From Heterodera schachtii (taxonomy: Eukaryota > Nematoda > Chromadorea > Rhabditida > Heteroderidae): a DNA stretch of 64,000 bases. The stretch is taken from the NCBI GenBank assembly GCA_023374025.1, contig SIJG01000004.1:2229226-2293225 (forward strand). Reading direction: 5' to 3'. Below are positions 13,211 through 24,100 of this stretch, in pieces. Both the position numbers and the translations under genes were made by a program. The notes below the pieces were generated by a model. It saw only the letters and a program-made list of their open reading frames with translations, had not been told where the DNA came from and made no database searches. Each line of letters begins with the position of its first letter. The first letter of the stretch is position 1.

Positions 13211-16200
13211 ATGAGAGAATTTCCACGAAGGAATGTTCGTCGGGAAACCGTATTCATTCCACGATATTACGAAAACGATAGGAAAAATGTAGTGGACACG
13301 CCGGACAAATTCTATTTGGTTATTTTGGGCAAATGAAGCTGATTGATGGCCAAGGCAAATTCAGGGCGAAAGCAGCGAGGAAAGTGCGCAGAATGGCGAA
13401 CCGACCTCCGAATTATTGGACACTTTCGCACCATCCAATCGAATGCCACAAGAACAGTTTTGTATTGGTGCCGATCAGTCATTACGGAGAACAAAAAAGG
13501 AACGCGTCCTCAAGGCAATTCCTTTGTTCTCCCTTCCTTCTCTTCAATTTGCATTTAACCAATTCCTGGCGCCCCCCTCCTCACCCTCCCTCATTAACCC
13601 CCCCCCCCCCTCTTTTTCTACTTCACCCCCTCCCCCCTTTCTCCCCTTCCCTCTTTTCCCCTTTCCCCTCCCCTTTCCCTCATTAACCCCCCTCCCCCCT
13701 CTTTTTCTACTTCACCCCCTCCCCCCTTTCTCCCCTTCCCCCTTTTCCACTTTCTCCCCTTCTTTTCCTCTTTTCCCCGTTTCGCCTCCTTTTCCCCTTT
13801 CCCTTCCCCTTTCCCCCTTTTCCACTTTCTCCCCCTCTTTTCCCCTTTCCCCCTTTTCAACTTTCTCTCCCTCTTTTCCCCCTTTCGCCTCCTTTTCCCC
13901 TTTCCCTTCCCCTTTCCCCCTTTTTCCACTTTCTCCCCCTCTTTGCCCCTTTCCCCCTTTTCCACTTTCTCTCCCTCTTTTCCTCTTTTCCCCGTTTCGC
14001 CTCCTTTTCCCCTTTCCCTTCCCCTTTCCCCCTTTTCCACTTTCTCCCCCTCTTTTCCCCTTTCCCCCTTTTCCACTTTCTCTCCCTCTTTTCCCCGTTT
14101 CGCCTCCTTTTCCCTTCCCCTTTCCCCCTTTTCCACTTTCTCTCCCTCTTTTCCCCCTTTCGCCTCCTTTTCCCCTTTCCCCCTTTTCCCCTCCCCTTTC
14201 CCCCTTTTTCACTTTTTCCAACTTTTTTCCGCCTTTCTCCTCCTTTTCACCCTTTCCCCCTCTGCCAATCGGATATGCCATCGTGCGACTGATTGATTCT
14301 TCCTCTTGTTACCAATTCCACTCAAAGAGTAGTACAGTTTCCCAAAACTACTCTCACACTACCGTAATTTGTCCTTGTCTCTTTAGTACACCAAAATCAT
14401 TGGTCCTCACATTGGCCTTGTCCTTCTTTTGGTTGTTTATCTTCTGATCGGAGCAACGATCTTTGTGAGCTTTGCGCAACTTTGCGATTGCCTTCCTTAA
14501 TTCATTTTAGCATTATCTTGAAGCATCAAATGAAATATTGGTAAGCCATCAAATGAGGCCAAAGTTAGCCAATGGTCAAATTTAGACGAGGGACCGAGAA
14601 ATAAAAGAACTTTTTGCGCTCAGAGATCGCTTTCACGACACCATTTGGAATCTCACACACTCAGAAGAGGTCCCTAAAACAAATAAATGCATACAATCGG
14701 CACCTTTTCATCGACTTTTCAGAATGTTATTTCGCGTGAATCGTTCAATGGACTTGGCCAAGAATATTTTGACAAATTAATTGCCCACTCATTTTCGGCA
14801 TGCCGAAATCAATTTACGAATGAAAGGCATTTGCTGAACAGAACCCACGGGGCCGAGATGTTGTGGACCTATGCGAATAGTTTATTCTTCGCAACGACCG
14901 TAATCACGACAATTGGTCCAAAGCAATCAAATTATTCCAAAAATATTTCATTTGTCCATTTTTAGGATATGGAAATCTCGTCCCGATGGTATCAGTTGGC
15001 AAATTTGGGGAGGGGAGGGGTTGGATAAGCTAAAGCGATGTGATGCTTTTCAAATGGAAAATGCCAACTTTGTCAGCTTCAGACTGAGTTTGGCCGAATC
15101 GCGTGCATTTGCTTTGCACTTTTCGGCATCCCTTTACTTCTGGTGACAATTGCGGATATTGGCAAATTCTTGTCCGATTTTCTGAATTTTCTCTACCGAA
15201 CCTACCGCACTTTCAAGACGAAGGTGCCGTCGTCCCCTTTCGGCCTCCTTTCTCTTCTTTTTCAGGTCCGTAAGCAATCGCGCCGCTTCTCTCGCTACCG
15301 CACCGCTTCCGCCTCTTCCCACGACGGTGCCCCCCCCCCCCAATTGGCTTCTTCTCTCCTTTATGAGTCCAACAACAACTGACTGTCCTCAGTTTCTGAT
15401 TGGACTCGTAAAAGGAGCAGCAGAAGCCCAACTGTCCGCCCAATTTGTCTTAATCGAAAAGCATTCAGAGGAAAGAGCGTCCGTCTCGACGATGACCAAA
15501 GCGGGAAGCATAAATCTGAACGAAATAAACGAGGCGGACGTGGAGGAGAGCGAAACGCCGCACGAACTGCGCATTCCCGTGGTCATGGTTTTGTTCGTGC
15601 TCCTCTGTTACTGCGCCATTGGCGGTTTCCTCTTCCACAATTGGGAGGGATGGACTTATTTCGAAGCGTTTTATTTCTGTTTCATAACAATGGCCACCGT
15701 CGGTATTTTATTATTTTGGCTTTTCTGACCGAATTTCGACGTTTTCTGTTAAATGCTTTAGGTTTTGGTGACATCGTCCCCACTCACAGCTCAACTTATA
15801 TCATTTTGGCCTATATCATTTTTGGACTTTCACTGTGCTTTACCTTTTTTGATGAATTTAATTCATTGTTTAGCGCAACGATGTGCATCGATTTGGCCGG
15901 GACGGAATACATTAGAAAAATTCATTATTTGGGCACCAAAATGGAAGATGCAAAAGGCACAGTAATCACAGGGCTTAAGGCAGGGGAGCAAATCCTCAAA
16001 CACAGAGGTACGGTATGCACATGGTGTACGGTATGCACTTGGTGTACGATATGCAGCATTTATTTTATAATTTATTTATAATTCGAATGTTTTGCTTTTT
16101 TTATTTGAGTGTTAACCGAAATGAAAAGGTAACCCAACCAAAATTTGAGGGATCGAAGTCATTCGAACAGCGAGTGGAAAGATTGTGCAAGTTGGGGGAG

Positions 16201-16373
16201 CAATGCTCAGTCTTCGACAAGCTCAGGAACTCGGAGTGGAGTATATTCTCTCGGAGTTCAAATTGGACAACAAACACAAAAACATTCTTTACGAGCCTTT
16301 GAGTCCGGCTGTCCAAAGGCTAATCAAAAACAAAAACATCAAAGTGAGACAGAAAAGACCATTGACAGTCTAA
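13211..16373 (+). CDS. Two-pore domain (TWK) potassium channel subunit
   Basis: The assembled exons give a full K2P channel. The N-terminus is MREFPRRNVRRETVFIPRYY; the first membrane segment is in the exon at about 14386 (IGLVLLLVVYLLIGATIF). The first pore is TTVITTIGYGNLVP (split by an intron near 14910), followed by M2 (ACICFALFGIPLLLVTIADIG). A Ser/Arg-rich linker leads to M3 (PVVMVLFVLLCYCAIGG), then the second pore TMATVGFGDIVP (split near 15700) and M4. The motif CIDLAGTEYIRKIHYLG after M4 is typical of nematode TWK channels. Both selectivity filters (GYG, GFG) are intact, so the channel should conduct K+ as a dimer at the plasma membrane. Intron 2 appears to use a GC-AG pair (AAG|GCAATT near 13527) and holds a long pyrimidine satellite. 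Stop at 16371-16373. Confidence 0.85.
13571..14262. repeat. Polypyrimidine minisatellite in a channel intron
   Basis: About 690 bp of almost pure C/T on the + strand, built from variants of units such as CCCTTTTCCCC, CACTTTCTCCCCCTC and TTTCGCCTCC. Longer blocks of about 60-110 bp are repeated several times with small changes, so the array grew by duplication. Purines are rare. It sits inside an intron of the channel gene, pyrimidine on the coding strand. The six-frame translations (Ser/Pro/Phe-rich or Lys/Glu/Gly-rich) come from composition alone and are not proteins. Confidence 0.93.
16008..16056. repeat. Short tandem repeat in last channel intron
   Basis: Two and a half copies of a roughly 20-bp unit (GGTACGGTATGCACATGGTGT and close variants) lie directly after the donor site of the last intron of the channel gene. 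Confidence 0.75.
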
Positions 16374-16612
16374 AAAAAGGCACTGACATTTCCAATTACG
16401 ACCCAAATTTCAAGATTCTTCCTGGTGACATCAGCGACAACGATGGGCTGATCCTCCAAAATCGGAGTTATGGGAAGCCCTTTCTGTTGCTACAAACCAG
16501 CCCAAACGCTATCCACCGTTACACTATGCCAGCAGAAGATGCAAGAAATGCCTATGCCATTCTCGTGCCTTTTATTTTAAAAGAGACGAATATTTAAATT
16601 TGGGCTGCAAAT
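16374..16612 (+). other. Coding-like stretch downstream of the channel, unidentified
   Basis: After the channel stop, two overlapping frames stay open. One reads GTDISNYDPNFKILPGDISD to a stop at about 16597. The other holds a cysteine pair in YASRRCKKCLCHSRAFYF and stops near 16612. Either could be an alternative 3' exon of the channel gene or a remnant of a transposase with a short zinc-binding tail. I cannot decide and name no function. Confidence 0.3.
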
Positions 16613-16815
16613 AACAATCCGTGGCAAAGGGCGGAGTTTTGAGCCCATCCACATGGGCTTTTTCGCGACCAGGGCCTTACGAGCCCCGGCTTTTAACATT
16701 TACGGGATTTTAAAAATAGTTTTATCCATTCTCAAATGGCACTTTATAGGCAGAAAATCGTTGTTTTGATATCAAATAAACTTGGATTTTATGGTTTTTA
16801 CTAGGGTTCGAGCCC

Positions 16816-16925
16816 CGTGGGGCGGGGGTGGCTTTTCGCGGGGGCGGGGGTTGGCGGGGGTCATAGTCGCGGGGGCGGGGACGGGGGCACGATAATTCGG
16901 CCCCCGCGGGGGCGGGGGCGGGGGT
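16816..16925. repeat. G-rich minisatellite, first copy
   Basis: Repeats of GCGGGGGCGGGG with spacers; more than eight runs of four or more G on the + strand. A second, same-orientation copy lies at 17647-17731, sharing GAGTCGCGGGGGCGGGGACG-like blocks (here ATAGTCGC...). Four or more closely spaced G runs allow G-quadruplex folding. It is preceded by GGGTTCGAGCCCC, which looks like a tRNA B box, but no tRNA body is there. Confidence 0.8.
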
Positions 16926-17095
16926 TTGCTTTGAATTAGCTCCAAAAAATCTCAAAAAAAAAATTATTTTTTATGAATGATTTCTTTGGCTCCACATTCC
17001 TTTATTCGTTGATAGCCTTGATTCTATTTATTTTGACATAAATTGCACAGATTTTGACTAAAAATAACCAAATTTAGGGATTTTTAGGTTATTTT

Positions 17096-17400
17096 TTAAG
17101 AAAAAAAGGTTTTTTTGGGGGCTGGCGTGCCGATAGGGGCGACCAAAAAAATTAAGATTTTTCTATAAATTTTCGTTTTTTAACTTTATTAAATTATCAT
17201 GATTTACTCAAGGAAATTAAAACTCAGATTTTTAAAAATTTTCCGGCACATTTTTCCAAAAAACTTGATGAATGTGCGAGGAAAGAGGTCCGGCAGTGCC
17301 GATAGGCGCCGCCGGGAAAATTTTAAGAATTTTTAATTAGAACTTGCCAAAATTTATGAAAATAAGGCATTACCCCCAAATCAGAACATTTCTTAGAAAT
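17096..17400. mobile_element. Diverged fragment related to the hAT element, inverted
   Basis: This stretch carries TGCCGATAGGCGCCGCCGG (near 17299) and a second degenerate copy near 17130, the reverse complement of the GC block in the transposon at 1750-2545. It also carries AAATCAGAACATTTC, the reverse complement of the GTTCTGATTT word repeated there. Order and spacing fit a decayed, inverted relative. No intact ends or target duplication were found. Confidence 0.5.
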
Positions 17401-17448
17401 AAAGAAACCCTGTATTAATCAGAAAAAAAATAAAATCAAAAAAAAAAC

Positions 17449-17520
17449 GACAACCGGTGTCGAACTCATAACAAAAACTATTGTTAATGTTGAAGCACTA
17501 ACCACTAGACCACAAATATT
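17449..17520 (-). other. tRNA-like sequence, probably tRNA pseudogene or SINE head
   Basis: On the minus strand TGGTCTAGTGGTTAGTGC matches a pol III A box and D arm, and GAGTTCGACACC about 30 nt later matches a B box; a T run follows. The T-arm and acceptor stems do not pair properly, so this is not a working tRNA by eye. It lies among repeats, which favours a SINE or pseudogene. Confidence 0.45.
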
Positions 17521-17646
17521 GTGTAAAAATATAAGCAAATTTACTTTATTTCATAAAAATTTGTAAAATAAGGTTAAAAAAATTCAAAATTGTATAAATT
17601 TTGCCTTTAATTCCACGAATATGCCATTCTTAGGGGTGTATTTTTC

Positions 17647-17731
17647 ACCCCCGCGCCCCCGCGGGGGTGAAGGTCGCGGGGGCGGGGGTTGCGGGGGTCT
17701 GAGTCGCGGGGGCGGGGACGGGGGTGAGGCC
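17647..17731. repeat. G-rich minisatellite, second copy
   Basis: Same GCGGGGGCGGGG family and same orientation as the array at 16816-16925, including the shared block TCGCGGGGGCGGGGACGGGG. The two arrays bracket about 720 bp of AT-rich repeat DNA as direct repeats. Confidence 0.8.
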
Positions 17732-17753
17732 AAAAAACCTGGCCCGCCCTTTT

Positions 17754-17915
17754 ACCTTCGTTTTGACAATGGATAAGTGAGTCCCCGTCGAAAATGGGCA
17801 ATTCAGTATCCGATTTTTTACACGAAAAAGCAAGCGCGTCCTTAATTTGACAAATCAGTGCAGCTCTCGTAGTATCAACCGCGTCTTTTTCTGTATTAGG
17901 TTTTGGACTCTCAGA
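17754..17915 (-). other. Orphan exon-like open stretch, unidentified
   Basis: On the minus strand an acceptor-like CGAACAG is followed by an open frame reading KPNTEKDAVDTTRAALICQI and then DALAFSCKKSDTELPIFDGD, ending at a good donor (GAAG|GTAAAAG) next to the G-rich array. It has exon features and non-repetitive sequence but no family I recognise and no partner exon. It may be a captured gene fragment within the repeat block. Confidence 0.3.
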
Positions 17916-18643
17916 TTTTTTCAACTGTTCGATGGCGGAGCGAATATGAGATGCAGAAATTCAAAAAGAAATTGTCAAATTATTTCACATTTTCTTTGTT
18001 GGGTTCTGCATTGTGCGAATGCTGATCATTTTTTACCAATTCTTAATTTTCAATAATTGTAATACCTGTGAATCAGAAAGTTCTACTTAGAAAAGGATAT
18101 TCGGAATGCATCGAATCTATCTAAAGTTATTCTCCCAACTTTTAACTATTCAAGAAACAAATTTTCAAAGCCTCAACTTTTCTCTTGTACATCCAATTGC
18201 TTAAAATTTACTTAAAAAAGCTTCCACTAGTATATTTTTCTGCGCAAGTAATTGTATTGATATGTTTTTAAAGTCAATTCTGAATTTTACACAATTTTTG
18301 GAATTTTTTCTGAGGGTTCAAAGCCATTTTTGGCAGTTTTAAGACATATTTTAGCATTTTTGGGGGATTTGTGAAAAAATCTCTAAAATTGCATTAACGA
18401 TATTTTTGTCATAATGTCCTCAATTTTCAAAAATGCGATTCACAGACCCCGCGGGATCCCGCCAAAAAATCGACTTTGCGGATACTGCTGCGGGATTAGA
18501 ACTCACATTTTTTTGCGTGTCAGCTTCACGCGGGATGATTTGAATTTATGAAAAATAAATTAGAAAATGTAATTTTATTTTAGAAGCTTTCTGAAGCTAA
18601 TAGAACCATCCCATTTTATGCTATAATTTTCAAAGCAACAAAA
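17916..18643. other. Intergenic, AT-rich
   Basis: No gene or clear element seen. A GCGGGATCCCGC palindrome occurs near 18450. The last part should hold the promoter and 5' UTR of the gp78-like gene; an AAG acceptor-like site lies about 10 nt before its ATG. Confidence 0.4.
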
Positions 18644-20915
18644 ATGCCACGCATTTCGAATGTTTTTCGTCGTTTATTCCCTCTTTCATTGCCATCTCTC
18701 AACAGTTACATTGCCTTCAGTGCATTCCTTTTTGGTGTTGGATTATACTATAGCTACCGAATTGCCAAACTGGAGAACAACATTGTTTGTTTCTACTAAT
18801 TTTTTAAATTTACATATTTTAACAGCTTCAAAGTGGTGGCCATTTTGAAAAAAGTGACGATGGATCATTTGCGAATGAATATAATCTGCCGACTGTCCTA
18901 TTCCTGAATTTTACTGCTCCAATGAGAAGGCATCGGTTCCTGTTTTATGTTAGTGAGTGATTTCCTCCCTCAATTCTTTTCGGTTTAAGGTCATGATAAA
19001 CACCTGCTGTGCTGTAATCTGTTTGCTTGGAAAGTCGTTGATATTGTTGATGTTTGGTGCTTTGTCAAATCAGGTGCTTTTTTACCTCATAAAAAGTGTC
19101 AAAATTTGGGTGAATCCAAAATTCATTGATACATTGTTTGGTGAATCAAAACAAAAAATACCTAATGCTTTCCAGGAGGATTCAGCTTTGAGGAAATTCT
19201 TCCGCCGTTTTGTCTCTGCTAAATTGACTTTTCTGGTGTTCATTTCCCAACACAATCTGTTCGAAGATATCAGCATTTGGACTCCTTGGCTTGGGTTACA
19301 AGCCTTGTGTTTGTTTCTCCTCGAATTGGCAAATTTAAGACTCGCAAATGTACTTTTAATTATTTACAATTCCATATATTTACACAAATATTTCATTTTA
19401 GGCTCAAAATGTGATTTCGAATAATTCTGTGCGCCAGCGTCTCTTCGTAACTTCATCAATTATTTGTGTTTCATCATTGCTGATGTTGTTTTTTGTTTTC
19501 GGGATCAAAAATTACATCAATCTGAGCTATTGTTTGTTTCTTGCAGCCGACGTAATTTCTTTTATTAATTGGACAATTAATTGCCTGTTTTTAACATCTT
19601 CAACTTTTTCAGTGTTCTTTGCTTCTGCTGCAGTCGATGCACCTTCTGCTCAAATTGTCCATGTTAGTCGATGCCAATGCCCAAAGGAGTCACCATTCGT
19701 CTTCTGCCCATTATTTCGATTTGGCTTACGAAATGGTCCGGGATTGTCTCGAGTTTGCCAATTACTTGCACATGATATTCTACTCCCAATTGGCAATCAC
19801 TTACTGTTGCGTCTTTTTGGTGGTTCAAGCACAGCATTACTATAGAAGAATATCGGGCAAAATTCGGAAGTATTTGCAGCAAAAGGAACTCATGCGGCAC
19901 ATTAACAGCAAGTCAGTGAAACATTTCATTTTTTCATCGAAATGTACGAAATTTTAGCTATGAGACTGCTACAGAGGAAGATTTGTTGAAGAATGATCAA
20001 TGTACGATTTGCTGGTGTGTTTTGTTGTTCATTGTCAGTGTGTTTTTACGCTTTCTTTTGGCATTAATAGGCAACCGATGAAAAGTGCACGAAAATTGCC
20101 ATGTGCTCACATTTTCCACGAACATTGTCTGCGTCGATGGTTGGAGCAGGACTCGAGCTGTGCAATTTGTCGTAAAACATTGGCATTGAATTTGACGCGC
20201 CCCCAACAAAACATCGCTGGCATTGAAGACAATGGACTGCAAGTTTTCCTCGAAGCATTTTCGCCACAAAATAATCGCTTTGCTCGTTGGTGGATGCGTT
20301 ATCTTTTCGAGCCATTCAATGATGAACAGGTGGCAAATCACTTTGTTCAGACAATCATTCTTTGTCCTTTTCGTAGACTGCAGCAATGGTGAACCAAGTT
20401 TCCGAAATGTTTCCGCAAATTCCGATTGAGACAATTCGCAATTTGATTAACACAACGGGGTAATTAATATTCGTTTATTTCAAATTTCAATGAAAGTTTT
20501 TGTTTCTTTAGTTCTCCGACTGTTGCCATTGAACTTTTATTGGGAAGAAATGGTCAAAACGAAGAAATTGTTGAGAATGATGCGCTGCAAAACCAACAGG
20601 TGAGTCCAATTTGACGATGAAGAAAAGAAAGTATTTTAGCTTAATTTGAATGGTGAAATCGTTGACTCTTCTGATGATTCGTCAGAAACCGTGGAGGATG
20701 GTTTGGGATTTGAATCAGAAACAAACCAACAAAACGTTGTTGGGGCTGAACAGCAGAACCAACAAATGCACACTTCATCAGCAGATGACCACACTGTACT
20801 TCGCTTACCTTTTGGTTTGAAGATCAACAACAGCTCGCTCGAACAGAAAATGCACGAATTGCTGATGAGTAACAGGAGGTGGAGTGAACGAATCCAAAAT
20901 AATTTATACATTTAA
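18644..20915 (+). CDS. hrdl-1: gp78/AMFR-type ER ubiquitin ligase (RING-H2 plus CUE)
   Basis: Multi-exon gene whose first exon gives MPRISNVFRRLFPLSLPSL followed by hydrophobic segments. The exons at about 18.9-19.9 kb encode several membrane helices (for example LFVTSSIICVSSLLMLFFVFG). A RING-H2 finger follows: CTIC, then KLPCAHIFHEHCLRRWLEQD and CAIC, with all eight ligands. After it a CUE domain reads MFPQIPIETIRNLINTTGS. The tail is acidic and Ser/Asp-rich, then ends in a basic stretch (NRRWSERIQNNLYI). This order matches gp78/AMFR, called hrdl-1 in C. elegans. The protein should sit in the ER membrane and ubiquitinate misfolded proteins for degradation with p97. It is the first of four same-strand genes. 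Confidence 0.88.
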
Positions 20916-21136
20916 TCGTTAAACAAACTTCAGGAAATATTTGGAATCCACGCGGGCTTTGAGTTTTCATGATTGATTCTGTGGTTGGAGAATTGTATGA
21001 CAACTGATATAAATTGAATACTCAATTCATGTATTTAGTTTTTAAAGAAATTTATTTTATTCAACTGAATAAAAATCGAACTTCTTTTTTTTAACATTGT
21101 TGACTTTTCAGCCTTAAATATTTATTTATTTTTAAT

Positions 21137-24100
21137 ATGAGAGACATTTTTGTTAAACTAACAGATTCAGACCCGTACAAATTCGAAATGTCTGAATCGA
21201 TGCAGGAAGTTTTTGGCGCTTCACAGAATTGTACGCTGACTTTTGTCGACACTGACGAGGATTTTCAGGTAATACTTTCCCCATTGGGTGCGTCAGTTGG
21301 CGTGAGGCGGGGGAGCAGCTCGTCCCCCCCCCCGTGAAATTTAAAAAAATACTAGAAATTTCAGAAAAAGTTCTTAAAAAACATAGAAAATTTTTAGAAA
21401 AATTAATGGAAAGCTTTTGGTACTTGTGGGTTTTGGGACTACATCACAAAATTTTAAAAAAGGTCAACAAAGGGCGCGCTGAAGGCGATTTAACATTCCC
21501 ATAGCATAAAATTTTGCTTCAGATTGTTGAATTTATGCCGCCAAAATAGCAACGCGCGCTAAAATATCTTCAGCGCGCTCTTTGTTGACCTTTTTTAAAA
21601 TTTTGTGGTGTAGGCCCAAAACCCACAAGTACCAAATTTTTCAGCGATTTTTGGAATTTTTAAAAAAATTTTGCAATTCACCATAAAATTTTTTTGAAAA
21701 TTTTTTTTTCTTGGAATTTATAAAAAAAATCGCTTTCCGACTCGCCCTTTGGCTTTAGCTCTAGCGCATAAACTCATCTAATCATTTATTCTTCAAGTCC
21801 GGGATTGTCACGCAACAGGACTCTTCCCAAACGGATTATGGTCAGTTTTACCTCTCTACGCAAGGCGAACAGTCACAAGGCGTCCCGTCAACTGTCGATG
21901 CGTCGCAGTCGCAAACAGAGCCAGACCTGAATTTTCAAGACGAGGAGGAACCGCTCGTGGACAATCTGCCGACACACGCTTGCAAGTGCCGTTTACCAGG
22001 GGCAGACATCGCATCAACTTGTTAATTTGAGGTACTGCGGAATTCACGACCCTTCGTCGGTGGGACAGTGTACTGTTTGTGGCAAATGGTTCTGTAACGG
22101 AAAAGGCAATACGGCGGGCAGTCATTTGATCAATCACTTGGTACGAGCCCAACATAAGGAAGTTTCACTGCATAAGGACTGTCCTCTTGGAGAAACCCAA
22201 TTGGAGTGTTACCATTGCGGGTCGAGGTGTGCCACGTTTATTTCAATGGCTTTTTCATTTTAATAAATTAAGGAACATTTTCATTCTCGGTTTCATCCCT
22301 TCGAAAACTGATTCGGTGGTTGTCATTTTATGCAGACAGCCATGCGCAACACAAAACTCTTTGAAAAATGCCAATTGGAGTGCCGAAGATTGGAAGCCGC
22401 TCATCCAAGAGCGGCAAGTTCTCTCCTGGCTGATAAAAATTCCTTCACAACAGGAGCAGTTGAGGGCTCGTCAAATTACGGCATCCATTATCAATCGTTT
22501 GGAGGAACTTTGGAAGGTGTCGTATTGTTCTTTTCTTCGATTAAATTATGTTTTTAGGACAATCCCGAAGCGACAATTGAAGACTTGGAATGCCCCGGTA
22601 AATACACAACGGACCCTGACCATGTCTTATTGCGTTACGAAGATGCAAGCATTTACAAGTACTCTTTTCAAAAACGGTTTTCTCTATTTGGAGTTTTCAG
22701 GCGAATATTTAACCCTTTAATATCTCTGGAAGCGGAATATGACAAAAAAATGAAAGAGTCCATCAGTTGTCCTGTCGGTCAAGTTAAGTGGGACGTAAAA
22801 TCGGCCAACAAAGTACATGCCACTTTCCAACTGCCAGGATTTAGAGATGGAAGTAGGACACTTTGTTCCAACATATTTACATAAAATTTTTCAAGATATG
22901 AAACTTATGATCGGCGATGACTTGCGTCTAAAGCACTATCAGACGGTCGATGGGTCGGAATGGAGTTGCATGGGACGGCTGATCAAAATACCGGACAGTA
23001 TGTTTCGGACTCGTCAGCCTATTTTCCATAGAATGTCGTTAAACTTAAGATCACAGTGAGGACTTCACCTTGGAAATGTTTGCCAGCAGCAACAAATTGC
23101 CAACGGATAAACGGACCAATTTCGTATGTGAATATGTGTGGAATTCAACAAGTTTCGACAGGTTTTTGACACGGTTTGTTTCCCCTATTTTTGCTTTGTT
23201 AAGAATGTTCGCAGCACTCGTCAAATTGGAGTCGAAAGAGAGTTGCGTCTCGCAATACATTTACCACAAATTAATGGGTCACGACGTGGACGACATCCTC
23301 TTCAAGCTGATCATGCCGAAAAAGTTCTCCGCCCCTGGCCTTCCCGAACTCAATCACAGTCAAATATCAGCGATTAAGGCTGCTCTTCAGAGACCCCTTT
23401 CACTGATTCAAGTAAAAAGAGCGACCCATTCAATTTGTATTTGTTGGGTTAATGCCACATTTTTTCTTTAGGGTCCGCCTGGGACAGGAAAAACTGTGAC
23501 TTCGGCCACTTTGGTTTACCATTTGGTAAAGTTGACCAATGGACAAGTGCTGGTTTGTGCTCCTTCCAATATTGCTGTTGACCAATTGGCTGAAAAAATC
23601 CACAGAACGGGGTTGAAAGTATTGCGATTCTGTGCTAAGGGGCGAGAGACTGGTCAGTTTCTTGTCTTGAAATGTATTGAAAAACTAAAATTTAATTTTG
23701 CTTTCAGTGGACAGTTCTGTCGCCTTTCTTTCACTGCATAATCAGCTGAAGGCGCTTCAGTCGGGAGACCTTTTTAAACTGATGAAATTAAAGGTGGGCA
23801 TTCATTTTAAGAAAAAGTTTTTTTTTTTTTTGCGTTCATTTCGCAATTTTCCAACCCAAAGGAAGAAATAGGCGAACTTTCTCAAGCCGACCAAAATCGT
23901 TTCATGGCACTGAGAAGACAAAAGGAGCAAGAGTTGCTGTCCAAGGCGGATGTGATTTGCTGCACTTGTATTACGGCGGCTGATGTCCGCTTAATCAAAA
24001 GAGAATTTCGGTGATTTATTACAAATTCTGTGGTCACTAAATTTGTTGCTTTCAAGAGTTGTTCTTATTGATGAAAGTACTCAATCTACTGAACCGGAAG

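Noticed and set aside
13011..13214. Lys/Arg-rich 67-codon frame as a separate gene
   Set aside because: Low-complexity basic sequence directly before the channel start, best explained as 5' UTR.
13416..14447. Long Ser/Pro/Phe-rich frame on the + strand and Lys/Glu/Gly-rich frames on the minus strand
   Set aside because: They lie across the pyrimidine satellite and stay open only because of composition; the left end merely includes a true channel exon.
16795..16830. tRNA gene suggested by GGGTTCGAGCCCC
   Set aside because: No A box, acceptor stem or anticodon arm in the 80 nt on either side.
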